Shown: positions 23,901-35,600 of the stretch, piece by piece | Numbering within the stretch: position 1 is the stretch's first letter | Layout of the letters: each line of letters starts with the position of its first letter | Source: Nissolia schottii | Lineage: Eukaryota; Streptophyta; Magnoliopsida; Fabales; Fabaceae | Direction: 5' to 3' | Length of the DNA stretch: 64,000 nucleotides | NCBI GenBank assembly: GCA_003254905.1 | Contig: QANU01029832.1 | Location: 170,868 to 234,867, forward strand | Program-made: the position numbers and the translations under genes | The notes under the pieces: generated by a model | Told to the model about the DNA's origin: nothing | Database searches by the model: none | What the model saw: only the letters and a program-made list of their open reading frames with translations

Positions 23901-26900
23901 TCTTTTCAAGAAGAAAAGCTAAATATCGTTCGGACAATTTCTAATCTTATGATGCATTTAGTTTTTTAGAACACTGACTCCTACAATTAAATCAAGGACC
24001 CTCCCAGATTGTAGTATAGTCAAATGTGAGGGGTAAAAAAAGTAATCTTTCTGTTTTGGGGAAGTATAGGCTAGATTTTCATGATAAAAATTAAATAATT
24101 TAGTCTCGTAAGAATAAAAATTTTTAGCCAAGACCTACAAACATAAAGACGTCATTGTTGCTGGAATTTCTAACCAGACAATGACATAAACACTTTGCAG
24201 TAATGAATGAAAACTACTGCTTCAGAGATCAGAACAATTGAAAGTTGAAACCTAATGGTTATGACTTAAATATTCAAGATATTAAAGAACTAAGAAATAG
24301 TTGGGAGCAAATATGCTTTTCAACTATCAAAACTAATTAAAGGTTATTTTAGGTGAGCAATTAATCAAAAGGATGAATATCTTTAAAATTTGTGGGAAAC
24401 CTCAACTTTCCATTCATCTATCAATTCAATTCAACAATCATAATCCGGAGATCCCGGCATCTGTGTGAATCAATATTAAAACTGGATATTTTGTCAGATC
24501 ATTTTCATTGCCTATGCTATTGCACAACACAACTGATTTCAGCTGAAGAGCTGGAGAAAATTCAAAGATCAGAATGGAACAAATATAGCATATTGGTGGC
24601 ACTAGCAATTAGACAACAATCAATTGATGAAAAAGATTCAGTAGATTCTTACTTCAAGTAATCATCTCCATCAAATCCACCTACAATATATATCACGCCA
24701 TTAATTTCAGCTGCAGCTGGAGTAAATCTCTGAAATAAGAAAGAAAGAAAAAATGCTAATCAACAGGATTATTAACTGAGATATACATCCACAAGTATAA
24801 GTTGCCATAGTTTTGCTTTTAAAGGAAAAAGAATGAAAATTTCACTGCATTATTATTGGCTTCAAATTGGAGCAAAACTTAGAATGTGTGTCATCCAAAT
24901 GCACATTATAAAATAGACTGAGAAGGTCAGTAATGCATACATGCAATAAGTTGAACACAGTTATCTTGAGTCTTAACATATAAAAACATCAGAGAACACA
25001 TTTGGATTTAAAGATAAACAATTCTCAGTAAATTTTCTATAGCTGGCATAACCTATAAAATAGGGGAGAAAAACTGGGATGAAGTTTCTATAAGAAAGGG
25101 GCAAAAATTTGCATGACAAACTGCATCTGTTAAATTTGCCATCCCCAATTTTAAGGGGATACCAAAGCGATTCTAAGAAGTAAGAGCAACATCTTTAATG
25201 CCATTTGTTAATTTAAAAATCCATGACGGGCATCAGATAAAAAAGATCGACAATACAAAGTACTGAAGAGGGAAAAAACATTACCTTGTTCAGCATTGAC
25301 AGTGTGGGGATCCACCTTCCAACATATGGATCAAATAATTCTACATCAGAAAAGCATTGCACTCCATTGCCACCACCTATAGCGAAAATCTTGCCATTCA
25401 ACGAAATCCCAGCAAGACCTCCCTTCTTTTGATTCAGAGAAGGATGAGTGACCCATTGATTTTCCGCCAGATTGTATGATTCAACTTTAAAAGAAGAAAG
25501 ACAGATCTTCATACTTTAAAAAAGGTGACAAAATGCACCCAAAGAAGAACCTGACACGGTTTTGAACAAGAAAAGGAAATAGAAAGAACTAATGTAGATC
25601 ACAACTAATACCTGTGTCATACCACAGATTATTGTGTAAGCCACCAATAACATAAACTCCACCATTTAACTTCACAGTAGAGGTACATGATCGTACGGAG
25701 CTCATTGGACAAAGGGTCTCCAAAAAATCAAGCGATGGAGAATAGCATTCCAAAGCTGGCACATATGACAACCCATTGTAACCTCCTATTATTAATATTG
25801 AGTCATCAACACTTGATTTAGATTCAATAACCACATTGTTTTCTTGAAATGAGATAAACTCTGATGCCTTCAACTGCTGCTTCAAGCTCATTATATCTCC
25901 TCTTGATTCAACCTGAATTTCCAAATGTATTACTACAACCATACAAAAGTATACTTATAATTGAAATAGAAAAAAGCATCATGTGGCATCACCCAGCCCA
26001 TAACCCCTTCCCCCTCCATTCATTCTATGATATTAGTGAAAGAACTCAATCATGCAGAACTAGGAAGAACTTTAAATCTGAATAACAATAAGATTCATAC
26101 CAGCTCCTTCTCCAGGGAACAGATTTTCTGCTCCTGTTTGAATTGCTTCAACCGCAATTTGTTGACTTCTTGTTGTATCTTTACAGTCAAAAGTACACAA
26201 AATAATACAGAATTAGTTTGGTTAATGCACCAGGGTTTCCGAATTAATCAAAAAAGGGATTGCAAGGACCATAAATCACCTTGTCTACAATAAAATGAAG
26301 ATCAGGTGACTGGACATTTGAAAGCAAGTCTGCTTCAGGCAAGCAACTGTTTTCTATCTCAGGTTTGTATAAACAAGAAGTATTACCCTCTGAAGCACTG
26401 GCCTCCATGTATCTACCTTCACATCCCATGTAAGCAGTGGACAGATCCTCCCTTGGTATGGATTGAGGTAAGCAGGGATCTGTTGAAACAGAAGTGCATA
26501 GGTTTTCCATTTGCTGCTTCAAGCATTCAAATTGTTCATCAAACTGTCTGGACTCATCATTAAAATCTTCTGATGTGTTGCTCTCTCCATTCAAACTAGA
26601 TGTAGAACATAGGTCCTCCCATGTATCTACGGTAGGTAGATTTGTTTCAATGGCTTGCTCCAATGCTTCTTTATTTTCTATTCCATCCAAAGACCCATTT
26701 TTAACAGTCAAACCATGGTTATCCAAGGGGCTCTTTCCAGTCTGAGCATGCTTTAATTCACCAATAGACTGAACATTATTTTTTAAGAGAGATGAGTACG
26801 AGCGGCCATCATATTCGGAATACTTGCCTTTTCCCGACAAACCAATACCATTGCCACATGATCCCTGGTATAAGCTAGCTTGTATTTGTTTAGAAACATT

Positions 26901-27701
26901 CAAATGTGAAGCAGCTCTCTCAGTGCCACCATCTTTTGGCCTTGGATTAGGCAATAGAGTGCTCTTCTTTGCTGTACTTATTGGCAGGGAGATCCTTGTA
27001 GTGACTGGTGAAAGTGAAAACAAGGAGATCAACTTGTTTGTTTGACCTTGGTCTAATTCAAACCAAAATAACCTTGATTCGTAGTAGTTATCAGCAATAA
27101 TGGGACCAAACTGAACTTCTAACAAGGGCTGGCACCACATCCGAGTCTTGAACTTCACCTAAAAATTTTGCAACAGAGAAGAAAAAAGTGAGGCGAAATC
27201 TAAAATTTGAATACAGCTGAGATATGAAATTACAGCCAAACTGACATAATGGTATAATGACATGCTCTACCTGGGCTGCAAATGGAGTGGAATTATACTC
27301 AGTCCAGCCATGAGGATCAATATTCAACCTTCCTGCACTTGCAGCTTCAAATATACCATATAGCTTCCTATCACTATAGTTGAATAGAAACAGAGGCAAA
27401 CCAAGACAAATGTTCTTCACATATGAGATATGCGAAGCTGGTAAACCTGTTCAAGAATTTAAAAATTAATTTACAATTAATGCAATTCTGCCTGCTAGTT
27501 GATTGGAAACTTGGAACATAAATAATTACCAAACAGCTGCTTCTGAAAGCATTCATTGATTGTATTATGCTTGCACCCAAAGATAACTCCGCCTAGCTCA
27601 GACTTCTTCAGATTTCTAGCACTTAAGCTGCAATTGACTGATGATGAAGGTTGCAATTTTCCATTCAATGTAAGTGTCTGAGACTTCCTTCCAGCACCCA
27701 T
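20928..27701 (-). CDS. DCD domain plus Kelch-repeat protein, 787 aa
   Basis: Ten exons on the minus strand, in order: 27701-27530, 27446-27271, 27158-26280, 26178-26101, 25912-25612, 25484-25285, 24729-24653, 23778-23677, 21438-21252 and 21119-20928. All joins keep the frame. Residues about 35-165 are a Development and Cell Death (DCD) domain, with GGVIFGC, LPLFLFNYSDRKLYGIFEA and FAAQVKFK. Residues 165-405 are a Ser-rich, probably disordered linker, and 410-455 are a short coiled coil (QQEVNKLRLKQFKQEQK). From about 472 there are six Kelch blades, each with a Gly-Gly signature (IIGGYNG, VIGGLHN, AIGGGNG, IVGGFDG, AIGGYNG, AIGGVNE). DCD-Kelch proteins of plants are linked to stress and cell-death signalling; the exact partner is unknown. 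The C-terminus runs about 33 residues past the expected end of the last blade (ALGKRCYLSAVTL). Confidence 0.9.
21849..22545. mobile_element. Possible foldback/MITE element in a DCD-Kelch intron
   Basis: The stretch near 21850-21900 (AATCAAATAAAAAGATAAAT and on) is an imperfect inverted repeat, about 75% alike, of 22480-22540. The inside is extremely AT-rich and non-coding. It lies in the long intron 8 (21439-23676). The ends and target duplication are not clear. Confidence 0.45.
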
Positions 27702-28560
27702 CTATTAAGGCAGAAATCACAAGTGTCAGTCATTAGATTTAGATTGGAATTTCACATGCAGTCTGCCACTTTTTTACTTTCTATAAGATAGAATGGTCAC
27801 CAAGAGTACTAAGAAAATGAATATACGTGCATATGATTTAATGACACATGTTAAAAGTCCTAATCAATACTTAATATACAATGCAGCTTTGACTTCTATG
27901 TTGTCTAAATAAAAATTACAATGCAAAGACAACCAGACACCAAAATAATCACAAAACTAACTTTCTACAACATACAAAGCAATCAGACACACAACAATGC
28001 AACCGCAAACTGAAATAAAGCAAATAAATAATTAACAAATTGACAAATGTTGAAAAAAAAATGTAGGGTAAGACACCCTTAAAGTTAGTTGAAACAACAC
28101 TTAGCTCCACCCCATATCTAGAATGTCACTAAGGCTTGGCTTGGCTTACTATTTTACTTTCTACAAAATACATATAACTACAGAAGCTCATTCTTCTCTT
28201 TTACCATTCTCTTCCGTCCTCCCTCATCTACCAAAACTCCCAAGTACCATAACACCCACCACAAACCACCGCACCAGCAACACCAGCCCTTTACCGCCAG
28301 ACAACAACCAGAATGTCTGGGAATTGGACAATAGCAATGTACTCAAACAGTAACAACATATGATGATTACATAAAAAATTGGATAAAAAAAATGGCAAAT
28401 TGGAAATTCTACAAACAATTTACACAAGGCTGGAAAGAGCTTAGAATAGGGTTCACTTAGGGTGAAAACAGGGAGTCTTAAGCATGACATTAACACTGAA
28501 TGTATCACTGATAATCAGCTTAAAAAGTGCAACAAAAAAATCCAATAAATGCAAAAGGAA

Positions 28561-28871
28561 ACTCGCTAGGTCCGAAAATCCGCAGGAAAATAGTGAGAAA
28601 TCGTAAGCAGTGATGAACAGAAAAAAGGAAAGTAACAGGAACTTCCTATAACCTTACGAAATCGTCCAAATAATCGAAGACTAGATGACTGGAAAAGCAA
28701 CCAAGTGAAAATGGAGCTAGCTCCTCTCACTGAAAGATCAGACTTGGAAACCTAGTTCGACGACCCATCCTCAATGGAATGATTGAGAAATGCGAGTTCG
28801 CTCAGATGTGTTTGTCTCTCGAGAAAATTTTCTGTTCGCAGGGAAACGACAGTTCAGAAAAAGCAAGGAGA
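28561..28871 (-). repeat. Duplicated DCD-Kelch upstream segment, copy 1
   Basis: This segment is about 80-85% identical to 29074-29403. The best shared block runs from the AACAGGAACTTCCTATAACC stretch (28636 onward) through CAAATAATCGAAGACTAGATGA, and again from GCTCCTCTCACTGAAAGATC. It probably contains 5' UTR or promoter sequence of the minus-strand gene. Confidence 0.8.
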
Positions 28872-29073
28872 GTGTTAAGAGTTTTAGTGTTAAGAGTTTT
28901 AAATATGGCCTTCCAACGCATTTCTTTTTCATTTTATTTCCTTTCATCTCTAACATAATACTGACAAACACACCCTAAAGATGGAAAGAGGGAGTCTTAT
29001 TAACAGTGTATGTGCATGATCACTCAATCAGTTTTAAAAATGTAACATAAAATTTAAATTAAAAAAAAAAACC

Positions 29074-29403
29074 ACTCGCTCTTAGTCCGAAAATCTACAA
29101 GAAAATAGTGACAAATAGTAAACAATGATGAACAGAAAAAGGAAATTAACAGGAACTTCCTATAACCTTACGAAATCGTCCAAATAATCGAAGACTAGAT
29201 GAATAAAATAGCAACAAAGTGAAAATTGGAGTTAGCGCAGCTCCTCTCACTGAAAGATCAGACTTGAAAACCTAGCTGGAACGATGCTCAAAGGAATGAT
29301 CAAGAAACGCGAGTTCGCTCAGAGTTGTATGTCTCGAGAAAATTTTCGGTTCGTAGAGAAAAAGAAAAAATAAAAAAAAGACGGTTCAAAAAAAGCAAGG
29401 AGG
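29074..29403 (-). repeat. Duplicated DCD-Kelch upstream segment, copy 2
   Basis: Tandem partner of 28561-28871, in the same orientation and offset by about 510 bases. It differs by many substitutions and small indels, so the duplication is old and not an assembly effect. The spacer is AT-rich. Confidence 0.8.
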
Positions 29404-29775
29404 AGGAGAATAAGAGAAAAAATCCTGCTCGCTTGGGAATCGCGTCAGGAAGAACAGAGAAAAAAATGGTGTATAAAAGGAGCAGTTGAGAGAGAGAGAA
29501 GAAACTGCAAGTGCGTGGGGAGACTCAACTCCTGAAGCGCCAAACGTTCCATTTTCCGAAAATGTTTAGTCTGCATGAAATGAGTAGTGGCATGGTTCCA
29601 ACTTCCAATTATGAACGAGGTGGGCCCAATCGCTGATTTTCAACGAAAAGGGGTGAAAACGACAACCAAAAAGCAATTTGAGTTTTTTTTGGTATGTGGA
29701 AAAAAAGCAATTTAAGAGCCCCAGAGAAAAAAGTTATTTTGTTCTTTATGAAAAGGGTAAATATTATTAAGACTA

Positions 29776-30230
29776 GTCATTGAGAAGAGGAACTAGAAGA
29801 ATCAAAATTAACTGCAGCTTTAGCTAATGCATTTGCAACCTTATTACAACTTCTACAAGCAAAATCAACGTCAAAAGCTAAAACATAAACCTTAAGTAAT
29901 AATGTCTTGAACTATTGTTCCAATGTGCGAATAATCAATATCCACTCCAGCCACACTCTTAGCTATACTTTGGGCATCACACTCCATGAGAACCCTCTCG
30001 AAGCCAAGTTCCATAGCAAAGACAACACCATTGTGAAGAGTCATGGTCTCCCTCCCCTAAAGCAAGTTTAATCATGTCGGTGCTTTTCTAAGCTTGTGCC
30101 ACAAGAAACTTCCCCTTTGCATCTCGAACCACCACGTTGTGCCCACACCATTCACTGGATCCACCACAAAATCGAAGTTAACCTTCACCATGCCATGAGT
30201 TGGGGGCTTCCATTTCTTCACCTCTTGGGC
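29776..30230 (-). pseudogene. Decayed RNase H domain of a LINE-type element
   Basis: The minus strand reads, with frame shifts, KKWKPPTHGMVKVNFDF, then VVVRDAKGKFLVAQA, then TMTLHNGVVFAMELGFERVL followed by MECDAQSIAKSVAGVDIDYS, then CRSCNKVANALAKAA. This is the plant RVT_3-type RNase H fold found at the C-terminus of LINEs and related ORFs. At least two frameshifts and two in-frame stops (after AQA and after VQDIIT) break it. No reverse transcriptase is visible beside it. Confidence 0.7.
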
Positions 30231-30289
30231 AATTCTTCCCCGAGCAGTCTTTTCTCACGGTTCTTGAAATGCTCTCTAATTTGCAATTG

Positions 30290-31790
30290 CAATTGTCATG
30301 ATTGAGCTGCGGTAAATGGGAGGAGCCCATCTAGATCTGGTTCCTAAGGCGGCGTAGCCAGGGTGCCACGACGTTGTCAAAGTGGCGCTGCTAAGGTGCT
30401 ATAGCGTTGTGTGCAAAAGTACTTTTCCTTATTTTCAGTCTTTTTCAATATTTTCTCATGTTGTAGGATTATTGGTTGCTTCAAGTGCCAATGCAACTCT
30501 GTTAGGATCGTTTGGGGCTAGTAATCAATCGTCAACCGTTCTAGGTGAGTGGAGGTCTCAGTGCATTAACCGGTTTATGCCATGCTTTGTCGTTCAATTG
30601 AGTTAGTTGTACTTTTATGCTTTATGATATTATGCATGTGTTAGTATGCGTAGGTAGATAGGAGATAATATGTTTAGAGACTATATGCTTAGGGATGTAT
30701 GCCTATTAGCTTAGAGGTCAAATTATTCATAATTGTTAGTATTGTAGGCATAACCTATAGTTAAGTAATACACATGACATAGATAACATCACCAAGTATG
30801 TTAAAAGAAAACATAATCAACATAACATGTGAATCATAGGGTAGCAAACTCATGTTTACACATTGGCTAGACTATTGTATAAGATCATTGCGCTCGCATG
30901 AGTTCTACGTACTCAGTAAGCCCTATCCTTAGATTTAGCGTATCTGCAAACCTAGTCATCCAGCGCAGTTCTAGTAGCCAGACAACGACTTAGAGCAATT
31001 AGTCAGTGGTAGTTACATTATCATAGTTGACAGTTTCCAAAATAGTAAAGCATTTACAATATAGTAGTTAACAACTCAAATCAAATATTTAATTTAGTAG
31101 TAGCAGATATTGAATGGTTAACTAAAAAAGTATTAGCAACGTAGTTTGTAGTTACCAAACTATGAGTCTGTATGGTATTAAGTCCAGTCAACCGTAATCG
31201 AATAGTTAGTCGGTGTTGTCGCCACGAATCAACCAATAGTTCCCAACAGTTGGTCAACATAGTCATAGCAGCTCAACCACCAGTTCATGACAGTTAGCCA
31301 AACGTAGACTCGGTAGATAATTTGTAGTCATAGGATAGTTAGCTAGTATAGTTACGTCAATTCAAATGGTAACCCAATGACAGTTAGCCAATGCATCATA
31401 GTTAGTCAGCAATTATAGAGTAGTTGGTCAAGTTAACAATAACAACCTAGTTGGTAGTTACTCGAGTAGTTAGGCAGCATAGTCATAGCGTCATAGCCAG
31501 CCAGCATATACTTAATCATGTCGTCAGTAGAGGCTAGACCAGTTAGTCACTATTGTCAATAGGGGCAGTTAGTAATCACCAGATATCTCGGACTGTGGGG
31601 CTCGCTAGGAAGAGAGCATCTCGGGTTGCGTTATCCTTCGAGGGGTGATCATCTCGAGCCGTTACGTTGGCTTGCTGGAGAGACGCTATGGTCAAGTCGA
31701 GTTGCTCCACGGGGCGATTTGGTCAGGTCGAGTTGCTCCACTGATCCTTGGGCTTGGGCCTCTAGAGTAGGCGTTATTTGTTTTACAATC
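30290..31790. mobile_element. Probable LTR-element debris, family unclear
   Basis: This stretch is more GC-rich than its neighbours and non-coding, with GGTGCCACGACGTTGTC-like text near 30370 that resembles LTRs of plant Gypsy elements. From 31000 to 31560 the motif TAGTTAG(T/C)CA recurs in degenerate form many times. I cannot define its ends, and the assignment is tentative. It would be a decayed fossil. Confidence 0.35.
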
Positions 31791-32034
31791 ATGACAACTT
31801 ACAAGTCTACAAATGCAACATATATGCACGAAAGTCTACAATTACAACACTATGTCCACGACGCCGTTTAGCCAAATAATTCACACATTCAGTTTCCATT
31901 AGTTCCATTCTTCTACAAACGAAGATGATTATGATTTGGGCGGGAAAAAAGGCCATGAAATGACGACATGTGTTAAAATCCATCCAACAATAGTTGTGCA
32001 CCTATGAGTTTTGCTATCATAGAAAAAGATGAGT

Positions 32035-32185
32035 TTTTTACCAAAACAACCTGTAATGAGTATTCCCGTAATTTTTTATTTTTTTTAAGTTGTCGACGAT
32101 ATGATGAGTATTCCCTTAATTTCCAACGAGGTTTCTGTGTTTTTTTAGGGTCAATTTCCAACGAGATGAGTGTTCCCTTGATCTC
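32035..32185 (+). repeat. Short degenerate direct repeats (ATGAGTATTCCC)
   Basis: ATGAGTATTCCCGTAATTT, ATGAGTATTCCCTTAATTTCC and ATGAGTGTTCCCTTGAT occur at about 32057, 32102 and 32164, and TTTCCAACGAG occurs twice. They lie some 500 bases before the RER-type start codon. Their function is unknown. Confidence 0.6.
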
Positions 32186-32678
32186 GCCCATACAATTTGG
32201 ACTTGGGCTTTCGTATATTATTTTTCGTCTATTGTTCTTCGCCCCATATTGTGTATCGAACCACAGTATAACCCACGGATATGGCACCTGGGCTTCTGAT
32301 ATTCTTTTCGGCCAACAACTTCTGTTTCTCTCAGACGTGAGTCACATCTGACTCAGATCATATATATCCACAAGAAAATTCTAAAACTTGGGAAGCTTTG
32401 CAAATTGATAAATCCCACGTGGCACCTGAATCTGATAGTGTATGGTCCGGAATGGTTCACGTAGAAATCCAAACTGAAAACACCTCTAAAATTTACGTAC
32501 CAATATCATTTACATTTATTGTGACCAAGAAAAACCCGAATTTTTTCAACACACAAAATGAGACTAATCATTTATTCATTACCCGAACTTTTAAGGCCGA
32601 AAATCAACGAAACCTCTTTTGGTGTAGCTGAAGTGAAAAAAACTGAGGTAACCCCTGCTAGGCGCCATTGAACCGAAG

Positions 32679-35600
32679 ATGAAGCCCAACGCTCAGGCTT
32701 CTTCCTTCGCCACTAAACCGCCGCACGTGACCTTCTTTCGCCGCGCTACTCGCTCACGTGCTCCCCCGCAATACGACGCCGTCGTTGACCACAAATCATC
32801 CCGCAGCAGCGTTTGGGTCACGAGACGCCGCCGTATCAACCTATCCCTCCGCCACTCTCGAATCACCGCCGCCGTGAAGCTCGAGAGAGACGACGGCGTA
32901 ACCGACAACTCTGCCGAACGCTTCGGGCAGAGCCGGAGAGTCGTGCTGGCAGCGCCATTTCTGGCCGTCGGCGCGTCGTTTCTGCTCTCCGCAACGACAA
33001 GGGCGGAGGAGAAGGCGCCGTCACCGGCTCAGTCGTCTCCGGCGGCGGAATTGACTGCGCCGAAGCCGGAGGAGCAGAAGAAGGAGGCCACGGAGGAGGA
33101 GGCGATAACGTCGAGGATTTACGACGCGACGACGATCGGGGAGCCGTCGGCGATAGGGAAGGACAAAGGGAAAGTGTGGGAGAAGCTGATGAACGCTCGC
33201 GTTGTTTATTTGGGGGAAGCGGAGCAGGTTCCGGTTCGCGACGACAAGGAATTGGAGCTCGAGATTGTGAAAAACTTGCACAAGCGATGCTTGGAGAGCG
33301 ATAAGCGATTGTCTTTCGCTCTTGAAGCGTTCCCTTCTAATCTCCAGGAACCGCTAAATCAGTTTATGGATAAGAAGTAAGCGTTTTTGGATTTTGCTGC
33401 CTTTGATCCTCATGTATGAATGAAAATATAGTTTTAACTATTTTATAAAGAAAAATGTGAATGAGAAGAAAAAATATCTGGTTTCAAATTGATGTTTTCC
33501 ATGAGTTTAAGCTTATTGCCTTGTGAGAAGTGGAGCAACTAGCTTCTAGTGTAGTTGAATGTTGATTATGAACATGTCTGAAGGAGATTTAGTGTTGTTG
33601 TTATTGGAATTGGAATTGCTTGAACAAGAATCTCCAAGTTATGTGATTCTGAACTTGCTGTGTGTATCCATGTGAAATGAATAACAATTAACATGTCTTA
33701 GACATATGTTTGCTATATTTGTTTTTTATTTTGTAGAAAGCCAGTCATGTTACTGAATTTAGAATTCACTTGTCACTGATGAAAGGAAACTTTTTGTTAT
33801 TAAAAATATATGGCGACTGATTTCTGTTTCTTTTTCTTCCCCTTTGGTTTACTACTTTTCTGTTAATATCTGTCTTAGTTAGATTGGTTCTTGATATCTG
33901 ATTTACTTATACTAAAACTTAATTTTTGTGACAGGATAGATGGAGATACCTTGAAGTCATATACACTACATTGGCCACCTCAACGATGGCAGGAGTATGA
34001 ACCTATTCTTAGTTACTGTTGTGATAATGGAATTCGTCTTGTTGCCTGTGGCACCCCACTATCGGTATGCTTACCATTTGCATTTGAACTGATGTAAATC
34101 TTTTAAATGTTTATTTTGTCAATGAAATTCTGATAGTGGCTAGATTAGGAGCAAGTGAAAATATTAGACACTCAATGCTGCGTGCCAAACTAACTTACGA
34201 CCCGTGCAAATGGAAGGATTTTAATTGCATTATGACAAGAAAAACCTAATACTAATTGTTTAGATCCTAAATAAATTATGAAATGACAAACCACGAATAG
34301 AAATGAATTTGTAAGCCTCAAAGTTCCCAAATTAAACAAAAGGTTTGATAAAACATTTATTATTATTTTTCTCTAATCAAGGAGGATTATCGACACGCAT
34401 TTAAGTTGATTTTGGTCATTTCATGATGATATGATTACGAGAAGGGGAGATAGTCTGTTAAAGGGTAGAGGGATGACATGAGAGATCTTTAGAAACATTA
34501 AGCAGACCTTGTATTACATATTTAACTGAAATCTTATTTCTCTTAAAGAGTCCGATGGTGTCGGTTGATTCATGTAGCCAAATCCATCTAGTAGGATTAG
34601 GCTCTGTCTTTAAATCCCTAGGTCAGGATACATCAAAATGATACTTAAGAATTGACCAATTTTTCACCAACAGATCTTAAGGACTGTCCAAGCAGAAGGA
34701 ATTCGTGGGCTTTCAAAGGCTGATCGTAAAGTATATGCACCTCCAGCAGGTTCAGGCTTCATATCAGGCTTTACTTCTATCTCCCGTAGATCGTCAGTTG
34801 ATAGTACTCCAAATCCGTCTATTCCTTTTGGTCCAAGCTCATATCTGTCTGCACAGGCTAGAGTAGTTGAGGAGTATTCAATGTCCCAGATCATCTTACA
34901 AAATGTGCTTGATGGAGGAGCCAATGGTATGTTAGTAGTTGTGACTGGGGCAAGCCATGTTACATATGGATCTAGAGGAACCGGAGTGCCAGCAAGAATT
35001 TCAGGAAAAATACAAAAGAAAAACCAAAAGAAAAACCAAGTAGTCATATTACTTGACCCTGAACGACAATTCATTCGCAGAGAGGGAGAAGTTCCTGTTG
35101 CTGATTTTTTGTGGTATTCTGCTGCCAGACCCTGTAGTAGAAATTGCTTTGACCGTGTTGAGATTGCTCGGGTTATGAATGCTGCTGGGCGGAGGCGAGA
35201 TGCCCTCCCACAGGTTAGCTAACCATTACTTTCACTATTTGTTTGACCATTGTTTTTCTTCCTCTGTTGGTGCCCTTTCAGATTTTAGCCCTTTATGAAC
35301 TCCAATATCCATTTTGATGATACAACAAGAGACATTTTGCTTGTTAACAGGGGCCTTATTTCAGTGCTATGTAACATGGTAGCACCATATCAGTACCTTT
35401 TAAATTACTTTTCTCTGTATTCAATTTTGCTTTTGTATTCCACAATCATTTTCGTACATTTAATTGATAACTCGGTTTAATATTTTGTTAATTGACACAA
35501 ACTGTAAAGCTGAAGCTACTGTTGTGGGGGGATTCACTTGAATACTTGCCATTGCATAGTTTTATCTAATTCATACTCCTTTTAGGTTCAGATTTATTGC

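Larger units (their letters stand above)
27702..32678. other. Divergent intergenic region between DCD-Kelch and RER-type genes
   Basis: The left part (27702-29560) is the promoter and leader of the DCD-Kelch gene and carries a 0.3 kb tandem duplication. Then come an RNase H/LINE remnant (29776-30230), LTR-like debris (30290-31790), and the presumed promoter of the RER-type gene (31800-32678). No other gene is supported. Confidence 0.6.

Noticed and set aside
24392-24661. 89-codon plus-strand frame
   Set aside because: Antisense to a DCD-Kelch exon and adjacent intron; explained by the gene on the other strand.
32813-33304. 163-codon frame overlapping RER exon 1
   Set aside because: Gly/Arg-rich shadow of the GC-rich exon in another frame; the 32679 frame encodes the recognised protein.
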